Assembly: GCA_003240795.1 (NCBI GenBank)
Contig: QFNK01000122.1
Span: 1 to 6,057 of the forward strand
Length of the DNA stretch: 6,057 nt
Direction: 5' to 3'
Origin: Micavibrio aeruginosavorus
Lineage (GTDB): Bacteria > Pseudomonadota > Alphaproteobacteria > Micavibrionales > Micavibrionaceae
Both the position numbers and the translations under genes were made by a program. Below, in pieces: positions 1 to 5,261 of this stretch. The stretch's first letter is position 1; each line of letters begins with the position of its first letter. The notes beneath the pieces were generated by a model, which saw only the letters and a program-made list of their open reading frames with translations, did not search any database and was not told the DNA's origin.

Positions 1-97
1 TGATCGCCGCCGTCAGCGTCGTCTTGCCGTGGTCAACGTGACCAATCGTTCCGATGTTTACGTGCGGCTTGTTCCGCTCGAACTTTTCCTTTGCCAT
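1..97 (-). CDS. tuf: Elongation factor Tu, N-terminal fragment (cut by window edge)
   Basis: EF-Tu is the GTPase that delivers aminoacyl-tRNA to the ribosomal A site in the cytoplasm. Only the first 32 codons are in the window; the gene continues past the left edge. The visible protein starts MAKEKFERNKPHVNIG and carries the G1 phosphate-binding loop GHVDHGKT at about residues 19-26, which is diagnostic of EF-Tu. The ATG at 97 is preceded by GAAGGAG about 9-10 nt upstream, so the start is well supported. It lies 35 bp after the fusA stop on the same strand, the classic last position of the str operon, so it is very probably co-transcribed with rpsL-rpsG-fusA. Many proteobacteria carry a second tuf copy elsewhere; the window cannot show whether this one does. 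Confidence 0.97.
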   Translation of the reverse strand, partial: MAKEKFERNKPHVNIGTIGHVDHGKTTLTAAI

Positions 98-132
98 TTT
101 TCAATGCTCCTTCAGATCTTTATAATGTTTTA

Positions 133-2268
133 TTAGCTGGCCAGTTTCGCGCGGACTTCGTCAGCAACTTGCTGTGGAACCACATCGTAGTGATCGAACA
201 CCATCGAGTAGGAAGCACGTCCTTTGGACATACCGCGCAGGTTGTTGATGTAGCCAAACATGTTTGCCAGCGGAACCATCGCATCGACGACTTTCGCGTT
301 ACCGCGGTCTTCCATGCCCTGGATCATGCCGCGGCGGCTGTTCAAGTCGCCGATGACATCGCCCATGTATTCTTCCGGCGTAACGACTTCAACTTTCATG
401 ATAGGCTCGAGAAGTTGAGGGCCGGCTTTCGCCATTGCTTCTTTAAAGGCTGCACGCGCGGCGATTTCGAACGCCAGAGCGGACGAGTCGACGTCGTGGT
501 ATTTACCGTCGTAGAGTTCGACTTCGAGGTTGATCACAGGGAAGCCTGCGATAATACCCGTTTCTTTTGCGGCCTTCATACCTTTTTCGAAGCCTGGGAT
601 GTATTCCTTGGGAACAGAACCGCCGACGGTCGTGTTCATGAAGTTGTAATCCAGGATAGGTTCGCCTTTTGCATCTTTCGCATCGGCAGGCAGAGGACGC
701 ATTTTGAACAGGACGCGGGCGAACTGACCCGAACCGCCGGATTGTTTTTTGTGCGTGTAATCGATATCCGCTTCTCTCGAAATCGTCTCACGGTAAGCAA
801 CCTGAGGCGCGCCGATGTTGGCGTCGACACCGTAGGTGCGTTTCATGATGTCGATCTTGATGTCGAGGTGAAGTTCACCCATACCTTTCAGGATCGTTTG
901 ACCTGTTTCGGAATCCGTATGAACGCGGAACGAAGGGTCTTCGGAAACGAGTTTGCCCAGAGCAATACCCATTTTCTCCTGGTCGGCTTTCGTTTTTGGC
1001 TCAACAGCGATCTCGATAACAGGCTCTGGGAATACCATTTTCTCCAGAACGATCGGCTTCAGAGGATCGCAGAGCGTATCACCCGTCGTCGTGTCTTTCA
1101 GACCGACCAGGGCAACGATGTCGCCCGCATGGGCTTCTTTGATCTCTTCACGGTTGTTCGAGTGCATAAGCAGCATACGGCCGATACGCTCTTTTTTGTT
1201 TTTCGTGGAGTTCACGAGGTAGGAACCGGCTTCCAGTTTACCGGAGTAGATACGGAAGAACGTCAGCGTACCGACGAATTCATCTGGCATGATTTTGAAA
1301 GCCAGACCGGACAGAGGTGCCTCATCCGTCATCTCGCGTGTTTCTTCAACTTCGGAGTCAGGCTTCGTGCCTCTTACAACGCCTTTGTCCAGCGGGGACG
1401 GCAGGAAGTCGACAACAGCGTCAAGCAGCGGCTGAACGCCTTTGTTCTTGAACGAAGAACCGCACATCATCGGGATCAGTTTGAAAGCGATCGTACCTTT
1501 ACGGATACAGGCTTTCAGCGTCTTGATGTCTGGCTCTTCACCGTTCAGGTAAGCGTCCATGGCGGCATCGTCCATTTCGACGGCTTGCTCGATCATGCGC
1601 TCACGATAGGATTTTGCTTTTTCCAGCATGTCCGCAGGAATTTCACCGACTTCAAAAGCGGCGCCCAGCGTTTCAGCTTTCCAGATGATCGACTTCATGT
1701 TGATGAGGTCGACGATACCGATAAAGTCAGATTCAATACCGATTGGCAGAACCGTTACGAGCGGGTCGATACCAAGGCGTTTTTTAACGGAGTCGATGCA
1801 CATGTAGAAGTCTGCGCCCGTCTTGTCCATTTTGTTCGCGAAGATGATACGCGGAACCTTGTATTTGTCGCCCTGGCGCCAAACCGTTTCCGTTTGCGGC
1901 TCAACACCCTGGTTACCATCAAGAAGGCAGACAGCGCCGTCAAGAACGCGCAGCGAACGCTCAACTTCGATCGTGAAGTCAACGTGTCCAGGCGTGTCGA
2001 TGATGTTCATGCGGATGTTTTTGCCCGCAGCAACGCCGTTCTCTGCACCTTTCCAGAAGGTCGTCGTTGCAGCGGAAGTGATCGTGATACCACGCTCCTG
2101 CTCCTGCTCCATCCAGTCCATCGTGGCCGCGCCATCGTGCACTTCACCGATCTTGTGGGATTTTCCGGTGTAGAACAAAATACGTTCAGTCGTCGTCGTT
2201 TTACCGGCATCGATGTGCGCCATGATGCCGAAGTTACGATAACAATCTAGTGGGTATTCGCGGGCCAT
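133..2268 (-). CDS. fusA: Elongation factor G (translocation GTPase)
   Basis: EF-G catalyses GTP-driven translocation of tRNA and mRNA on the ribosome and, with RRF, ribosome recycling. The 711-residue product is close to the usual 690-710. All G-domain motifs are visible: G1 AHIDAGKT (17-24), the switch I segment RGITITSAATT (59-69), G3 DTPGH (91-95) with the catalytic-type His, and G4 NKMD (145-148). The domain II-V order is intact, including MGELHLDI in domain III and a C-terminal end with YSMVFDHYD. The ATG at 2268 has an AAGAGA-like ribosome binding site about 5 nt upstream, weaker than those of rpsL and tuf. It lies 42 bp after rpsG and 35 bp before tuf, as in a standard str operon. Nothing suggests a truncated or mitochondrial-type paralogue; this is the housekeeping copy. 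Confidence 0.98.
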   Translation of the reverse strand: MAREYPLDCYRNFGIMAHIDAGKTTTTERILFYTGKSHKIGEVHDGAATMDWMEQEQERGITITSAATTTFWKGAENGVAAGKNIRMNIIDTPGHVDFTIEVERSLRVLDGAVCLLDGNQGVEPQTETVWRQGDKYKVPRIIFANKMDKTGADFYMCIDSVKKRLGIDPLVTVLPIGIESDFIGIVDLINMKSIIWKAETLGAAFEVGEIPADMLEKAKSYRERMIEQAVEMDDAAMDAYLNGEEPDIKTLKACIRKGTIAFKLIPMMCGSSFKNKGVQPLLDAVVDFLPSPLDKGVVRGTKPDSEVEETREMTDEAPLSGLAFKIMPDEFVGTLTFFRIYSGKLEAGSYLVNSTKNKKERIGRMLLMHSNNREEIKEAHAGDIVALVGLKDTTTGDTLCDPLKPIVLEKMVFPEPVIEIAVEPKTKADQEKMGIALGKLVSEDPSFRVHTDSETGQTILKGMGELHLDIKIDIMKRTYGVDANIGAPQVAYRETISREADIDYTHKKQSGGSGQFARVLFKMRPLPADAKDAKGEPILDYNFMNTTVGGSVPKEYIPGFEKGMKAAKETGIIAGFPVINLEVELYDGKYHDVDSSALAFEIAARAAFKEAMAKAGPQLLEPIMKVEVVTPEEYMGDVIGDLNSRRGMIQGMEDRGNAKVVDAMVPLANMFGYINNLRGMSKGRASYSMVFDHYDVVPQQVADEVRAKLAS

Positions 2269-2310
2269 AATATCTCTTTTAACCTTCTAATCAGTTCAGT
2301 TCCGAAACGA

Positions 2311-2832
2311 CTACCAGCGGTAGTGCGCGAATGCTTTGTTGGCTTCGGCCATCTTGTGCGTATCGTCACGCTTTTTAACAGCCGTACCACGGTCGTTTGC
2401 AGCATCCATGATTTCGCCTGCGAGACGCTCCATCATCGTGTGCTCACCGCGCTTGCGGGCAGCATCGATAATCCAGCGCATGGCGAGGGCTTGCGCACGC
2501 TCTGCACGAACTTCCGTAGGAACCTGGTACGTTGCACCACCGACGCGGCGGGAACGAACTTCCAGCTGCGGGCGCACTTTTTTCAGAACGCGGTGGAAAA
2601 TACGCAGACCCTTGGAACCGGCACCTTGTGCGGAACCCTGAGCATCGCCTTCATCATCGGCAATGTTCTTGCCTTTTGTTTCGACGATTTCGAGCGCACC
2701 GTAGATGATTTTCTCGGCTACGGACTTCTTGCCATCTTCCATGATGCAGTTCATGAACTTGTTCAGAACGATATCACCGAAACGGGGATCCGGAAGAATA
2801 ACGCGTTTTTCTGGCTTACGACGACGGGACAT
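2311..2832 (-). CDS. rpsG: 30S ribosomal protein S7 (uS7) with a 17-residue insertion
   Basis: S7 is a primary 16S rRNA-binding protein that nucleates the 30S head and lines the tRNA exit site; in E. coli it also represses its own operon. The start (MSRRRKPEKRVILPDPRFGD), the block EVRSRRVGGATYQVP and the end AEANKAFAHYRW are canonical and of alphaproteobacterial type. The protein is 173 residues, whereas alphaproteobacterial S7 is normally about 156. The extra residues lie between E51 and L76, where a stretch rich in Gly, Ala, Gln, Ser and Asp (roughly residues 55-74) replaces a short loop between two N-terminal helices. The frame continues cleanly on both sides, so this is an in-frame insertion and not a frameshift. 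The ATG at 2832 is preceded by AAGAGGAAGA, and the gene begins 24 bp after rpsL. Confidence 0.97.
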   Translation of the reverse strand: MSRRRKPEKRVILPDPRFGDIVLNKFMNCIMEDGKKSVAEKIIYGALEIVETKGKNIADDEGDAQGSAQGAGSKGLRIFHRVLKKVRPQLEVRSRRVGGATYQVPTEVRAERAQALAMRWIIDAARKRGEHTMMERLAGEIMDAANDRGTAVKKRDDTHKMAEANKAFAHYRW

Positions 2833-2856
2833 TCTCTTGTCTTCCTCTTAATTAAA

Positions 2857-3240
2857 TTACTTCGGACGTTTCGCGCCGTATTGGGAACGGGCTTGCTTAC
2901 GATCTTTAACACCTTGCGTGTCGAGCGCGCCGCGCACGATACGGTAACGAACACCCGGCAAGTCTTTTACACGGCCGCCCTGGATCAGAACGACGGAGTG
3001 TTCCTGCAGGTTGTGGCCTTCGCCCGGGATGTAGCAAATGACTTCAAAGCCAGTTGTCAGGCGAACTTTCGCAACTTTACGCAAAGCGGAGTTAGGCTTC
3101 TTCGGCGTCGTCGTGTAAACACGTGTGCAAACGCCGCGAACTTGCGGGTTGGATTTCAACGCGCGGTTCTTCTTGGACTTCATCGCTTTTTTACCACCGA
3201 CTGCGCGGGGCTTGCGGATCAACTGCTGTATTGTTGGCAT
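2857..3240 (-). CDS. rpsL: 30S ribosomal protein S12 (uS12)
   Basis: S12 sits at the decoding centre at the 30S interface and controls accuracy; it is the classic streptomycin-resistance target. The central and C-terminal regions are canonical: RGVCTRVYTTTPKKPNSALRK, IPGEGHNLQEHS, GGRVKDLPGVRY, and a KRPK end. K47 and K92 correspond to E. coli K42 and K87, where resistance changes occur; both are the wild-type lysine, so no rpsL-type resistance is seen. D93 matches the aspartate methylthiolated by RimO. The protein is 127 residues, about 4 more than usual, all between RKPR (9-12) and RGVC (35-38); that segment is Lys-rich and lacks the usual Cys-Pro-Gln block. The ATG at 3240 has a strong AAGGAGAAGG site about 8 nt upstream. 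It is the first gene of the operon. Confidence 0.98.
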   Translation of the reverse strand: MPTIQQLIRKPRAVGGKKAMKSKKNRALKSNPQVRGVCTRVYTTTPKKPNSALRKVAKVRLTTGFEVICYIPGEGHNLQEHSVVLIQGGRVKDLPGVRYRIVRGALDTQGVKDRKQARSQYGAKRPK

Positions 3241-3326
3241 GTAAGTGCCTTCTCCTTCAGGTTCAAAATCTTTAACGGATGGCTTTTCCTAGGGGATGGC
3301 GCTTGGGAATGCAAGTGCGAATTGCG

Positions 3327-3366
3327 ACCGGATCTCTTGCTCCGCATCTATGCGCGGGAGACCGGT
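3327..3366 (-). promoter_or_regulatory. Bulged hairpin in the rpsL leader
   Basis: On the minus strand, ACCGGTCTC (3366-3358) can pair with GAGATCCGGT (3336-3327) as nine base pairs with one bulged base. The enclosed 21 nt contain an inner hairpin, CGCA with TGCG around the loop TAGA. It could be a protein-binding or translation-responsive element for the str operon. No match to a named RNA family is claimed, and the pairing was found by eye. Confidence 0.35.
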
Positions 3367-3506
3367 ACATTTTTTCGCCCTTTGCGGCCCGGAGAATGTG
3401 TCTCCCGCCATACCTGGGTAAAGGATACTGGGTCTGCGTTTAGCCCTTGTTTTTCTTGCGAAAATTCCCGGATTTCTCCGGAAAAAGGAGGCCACAGCCA
3501 GCCCAT
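3348..3506 (-). CDS. Possible 52-codon leader ORF upstream of rpsL
   Basis: A short open frame begins with ATG at 3506, with AAGGA five nt upstream (3512-3516), and ends with TAG at 3348-3350. It would start about 15 nt after the inferred str transcription start. The product would be 52 residues starting MGWLWPPFSGE and ending KNVPVSRA; it resembles no family I know and has no signal peptide or membrane segment. Its stop codon falls exactly in the apical loop of the 3327-3366 hairpin, so translation to the end would disturb that structure. Against it: it is short, the SD is close to the transcript 5' end, and its composition looks unremarkable. I treat it as a candidate leader peptide only. 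Confidence 0.25.
   Translation of the reverse strand: MGWLWPPFSGEIREFSQEKQGLNADPVSFTQVWRETHSPGRKGRKNVPVSRA
3465..3484 (-). promoter_or_regulatory. Small GNRA-loop hairpin in the rpsL leader
   Basis: On the minus strand TTTCCGGA and TCCGGGAA pair around a GAAA tetraloop: eight base pairs including one G-U. There is no T-run directly after it, so it is not a terminator. A stable GNRA hairpin close to the transcript 5' end could shield the leader or dock in a tertiary contact. Function unknown. Confidence 0.35.
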
Positions 3507-3527
3507 CCGATTCCTTAATTCGGGCGG

Positions 3528-3556
3528 ACTATATGAGTGAAACCGGGCATAGTCAA
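3528..3556 (-). promoter_or_regulatory. Sigma-70 type promoter of the str operon
   Basis: Read on the minus strand, TTGACT (3551-3556) is followed after exactly 17 bp by TATAGT (3528-3533); each is one mismatch from consensus. An A-rich stretch just upstream (3570-3578) resembles an UP element. The start site should fall near 3520. It begins about 20 bp after the stop of the 82-residue gene and is the only strong promoter-like pair I see before rpsL. Confidence 0.75.
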
Positions 3557-3574
3557 GCTTTTGTTAAGCCTTTT

Positions 3575-3823
3575 TTAGGAAATTTCGGGTGTTCGATGGA
3601 ACTCTTTTAATGCACCGACTGCAGCAGCTATCTGGGCAAAGCTCTCGTCAATCGCGCTCTTGCACGGCGCAAGGTGAAAGGAGAGCGTATTGCGCATCTC
3701 CGCCTCACAGGCCAGTTCCGCCGCAGCCGCCTGGACAGTCTCGAAAAAACGCGCCTGCAAATCCACGTCATTCGGAATATCGAAAAAGCTTTCCTTTTCC
3801 CCGACAATCATTCTTGCGCGCAT
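3575..3823 (-). CDS. Small hypothetical protein, 82 residues
   Basis: I do not recognise this protein. It is 82 residues, starts MRARMIVGEKESFFDIPNDV, and has an Ala-rich, probably helical middle (QAAAAELACEAEMR) and a second helix-like stretch (AIDESFAQIAAAVGALKEF). There is no signal peptide or membrane segment, so it is probably cytosolic and largely alpha-helical. It has two cysteines (39 and 54) and a histidine at 50, too few to argue metal binding. The ATG at 3823 is preceded by GGAGG with a 7-nt spacer, one of the best ribosome binding sites in the window, which is the main reason to believe it. It lies 96 bp downstream of the GTPase gene on the same strand, with no clear terminator between, so it may be co-transcribed with it and fall under the same zinc control. 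It may instead use the weak promoter at 3851-3879. Confidence 0.7.
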   Translation of the reverse strand: MRARMIVGEKESFFDIPNDVDLQARFFETVQAAAAELACEAEMRNTLSFHLAPCKSAIDESFAQIAAAVGALKEFHRTPEIS

Positions 3824-3850
3824 AATTTGGCCTCCACATTAGATTTAAAA

Positions 3851-3879
3851 AACCTAGCGCCATGCCGCCTTATGGTCAA
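3851..3879 (-). promoter_or_regulatory. Weak candidate promoter for the 82-residue gene
   Basis: Minus-strand TTGACC (3874-3879) and TAGGTT (3851-3856) are separated by 17 bp. The -35 is good but the -10 matches only three of six consensus bases. It lies about 28 bp upstream of the start codon, which leaves a short leader carrying the GGAGG site. Low confidence. Confidence 0.3.
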
Positions 3880-3919
3880 TATGGGAATTCAGCCAGCCCG
3901 TAAGTGGGAACAAGCTATT

Positions 3920-5134
3920 TCATACGGCTTGTTGAAACCATAGAGGGAAAGGGTCACTGCCTCCACCCCAGACGGCAGGGACTTCCCATTCCCCCTCATA
4001 AAGGCAGGCATCCAGACGGCGACGCAAATCCGTTTCGTCGTAATCGATGCCGATAAAGACTATTTCCTGTCGTCGATCGCCATAATCTGCATCCCAGTAC
4101 CTATCGACCACATCACTGAACGCGTCCGACTGCGGCCATTTGTGCTTGGGAATGGCCGCCCACCAGCGGCCAATGCCTTGATGACGCACAAAAGCGCCGG
4201 CTTGGGAAACCTCACCCACAAAATCCGGACGGGAAGCCAGCCAGAAGAAACCTTTGGCACGTACCACGCCCTTCCACTCCGTGGAAAGAAACTGATAAAA
4301 CTTTTGCGGATCGAAGGGGCGGCGCGCACGGTATACAAAACTACGCACACCATACTCTTCCGTCTCCGGCACATGGTCTTTGAAGTTGTATAGCTCCTGA
4401 GCCCAAAGAGGATGTTCCTGCGCTTCCTCAAGATTGAAGAGCCCCGTGTTCAAAATCTCGGAAGCCTCAATCACGCTATGAATTGCTTCAACTATTTTCG
4501 CTTTTGCATTGAGAGCGCGGACGATAGATCGTACTGTCGAAAGCTCTGCGGGCGATACAAGATCACATTTGTTCAGAACAACCACATTGGCAAATTCTAT
4601 TTGCTCGACTATCAGATCGACAATCGTGCGATCATCCCCTTCGCCGGCAACTTCTCCCCGCTCTGACAGGAATTCACGGGACCCGTAATCGCGAATAAAA
4701 TTCGCGGCATCGACAACTGTGACCATTGTGTCAAGACGGGTAAAGTCGGACAAACTGAAGTCATTCTCGTCACGGAACTCGAATGTCGAGGCGATAGGAA
4801 GAGGTTCGGCAATTCCCGTCCCTTCAATCAGGAGATAATCATATTTTCCGCTCTTCGCGAGCTCCGATACTTCCTTCAGCAAATCTTCGCGAAGAGTACA
4901 ACAAATACAGCCATTGGATAGCTCCACCATCTTTTCCTCGGTATGCGAAAGATTGGCGCCGCTTTTCTCGATCAACGCAGCATCGATGTTTACCTCACCC
5001 ATGTCATTGATAATAACAGCGACCTTCAATCCATTACGGTTGTTTAGAATGTGATTCAAAAGGGTTGTCTTACCGGCTCCCAAAAAACCGGAAAGAACAG
5101 TAACAGGCAGCTTTTTCGCACGCTTCAAAGGCAT
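3920..5134 (-). CDS. COG0523 (CobW/G3E) GTPase, putative zinc metallochaperone of ZigA/YciC type
   Basis: G3E-family GTPases couple GTP hydrolysis to metal handling; the Zur-controlled COG0523 branch is thought to deliver zinc to client enzymes in zinc starvation. Numbering from the ATG at 5134 (404 residues), the Walker A GFLGAGKTT is at 16-24, the family's metal-binding CxCC motif is CICC at 76-79, a Walker B-like segment reads LLIEGTGIAEPLP, and the G4 motif is NKCD. The C-terminal domain carries IPKHKWP, GDRRQEIVFIG and a DPFPLW end, features I associate with the ZigA/YciC subgroup rather than cobalamin CobW. There is no His-rich loop. An in-frame GTG at 5146 would add four residues, but it lies 2 bp from the operator and about 13 nt from the inferred transcript start with no ribosome binding site, so I prefer the ATG. 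The Zur-like palindrome directly upstream supports the zinc assignment. The substrate is inferred. Confidence 0.92.
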   Translation of the reverse strand: MPLKRAKKLPVTVLSGFLGAGKTTLLNHILNNRNGLKVAVIINDMGEVNIDAALIEKSGANLSHTEEKMVELSNGCICCTLREDLLKEVSELAKSGKYDYLLIEGTGIAEPLPIASTFEFRDENDFSLSDFTRLDTMVTVVDAANFIRDYGSREFLSERGEVAGEGDDRTIVDLIVEQIEFANVVVLNKCDLVSPAELSTVRSIVRALNAKAKIVEAIHSVIEASEILNTGLFNLEEAQEHPLWAQELYNFKDHVPETEEYGVRSFVYRARRPFDPQKFYQFLSTEWKGVVRAKGFFWLASRPDFVGEVSQAGAFVRHQGIGRWWAAIPKHKWPQSDAFSDVVDRYWDADYGDRRQEIVFIGIDYDETDLRRRLDACLYEGEWEVPAVWGGGSDPFPLWFQQAV

Positions 5135-5147
5135 AAAGAATCTCACA

Positions 5148-5168
5148 ATATGTTATATTATAACATAT
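5148..5168. promoter_or_regulatory. Zur-type operator (perfect 21-bp palindrome)
   Basis: The arms ATATGTTATA and TATAACATAT form a perfect inverted repeat around a single central T at 5158. The core TGTTATA-TATAACA matches the known proteobacterial Zur box. It overlaps the -10 element (5166-5171) and the expected start site of the GTPase promoter, the right place for a zinc-loaded repressor. The assignment follows from motif plus target gene; no Zur gene is in the window. Confidence 0.85.
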
Positions 5169-5194
5169 ATAAAATATCTTATCATTTCTGTCAA
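5166..5194 (-). promoter_or_regulatory. Sigma-70 type promoter of the COG0523 GTPase gene
   Basis: On the minus strand a perfect -35 TTGACA (5189-5194) is followed after 17 bp by TATATA (5166-5171). The start site should lie near 5159, inside the palindrome, leaving a leader of about 25 nt to the ATG at 5134. The -10 is only a partial match, but the position relative to the Zur box is what regulation by occlusion requires. Confidence 0.65.
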
Positions 5195-5204
5195 TCAAGG
5201 AGCC

Positions 5205-5220
5205 TGGCATAGGGCTTGCA
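5205..5220 (+). promoter_or_regulatory. Sigma-54 (RpoN) promoter, -24/-12 type
   Basis: TGGCATAGGGCTTGCA matches the sigma-54 consensus TGGCACG-N4-TTGCA at all but two positions. The invariant GG (5206-5207) and GC (5218-5219) have the required spacing. The start site would be near 5231, pointing at the gene at 5262. Sigma-54 promoters need an AAA+ activator; no enhancer-like repeat is obvious in the short upstream region, which already holds the divergent GTPase promoter. Confidence 0.65.
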
Positions 5221-5261
5221 TAGATGGAGAGGAAAATATTTCATTGGGAACTTTGCAAATT

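Larger units (their letters stand above)
3241..3520 (-). other. Long 5' leader of the str operon
   Basis: About 280 nt separate the inferred start site of the str promoter from the rpsL ATG. No established gene fills it. It contains a GAAA-loop hairpin (3465-3484), a longer bulged hairpin (3327-3366), a possible 52-codon leader ORF (3348-3506) and the strong rpsL ribosome binding site near 3250. I see no recognisable riboswitch and no hairpin followed by a T-run that would be an attenuator. Its length suggests post-transcriptional control, but that is inference. Confidence 0.5.

Noticed and set aside
91..2250. 719-codon plus-strand open frame opposite fusA
   Set aside because: It is the antisense shadow of fusA. 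The protein is Phe/His/Arg/Asp-rich with no recognisable motif, while the minus strand encodes a complete EF-G.
3289..3495. 68-codon minus-strand frame in the rpsL leader starting at a GTG
   Set aside because: There is no ribosome binding site before the GTG, and the composition is not protein-like. The overlapping ATG frame at 3506 has a better start, though it too is uncertain.
2323..3540. 405-codon plus-strand open frame opposite rpsG, rpsL and the leader
   Set aside because: Antisense shadow of two ribosomal protein genes. It lacks any family motif and crosses the str promoter.
3527..3554. Inverted repeat GACTAT-N16-ATAGTC spanning the str promoter
   Set aside because: The arms are only 6 bp and are made largely of the -35 and -10 bases themselves, so the symmetry is probably a by-product of the promoter and not an operator.
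3845..3919. Possible terminator after the GTPase gene (CCAT/ATGG stem before a T-run)
   Set aside because: The stem is only 4 bp and the T-run starts 7 nt after it; not a convincing intrinsic terminator.
3589..3943. Two plus-strand frames opposite the 82-residue gene
   Set aside because: The minus-strand frame has a GGAGG site at ideal spacing; these have none and read as Arg/Pro/Ser-rich shadows.
4142..4666. Plus-strand frames of 83 and 84 codons inside the GTPase gene
   Set aside because: Both are short antisense frames opposite a clearly coding gene, with no ribosome binding site or motif support.
5135..5146. GTG start at 5146 for the GTPase gene (408 residues)
   Set aside because: It lies 2 bp from the Zur palindrome and about 13 nt from the inferred transcript start, without a ribosome binding site; the ATG at 5134 fits better.
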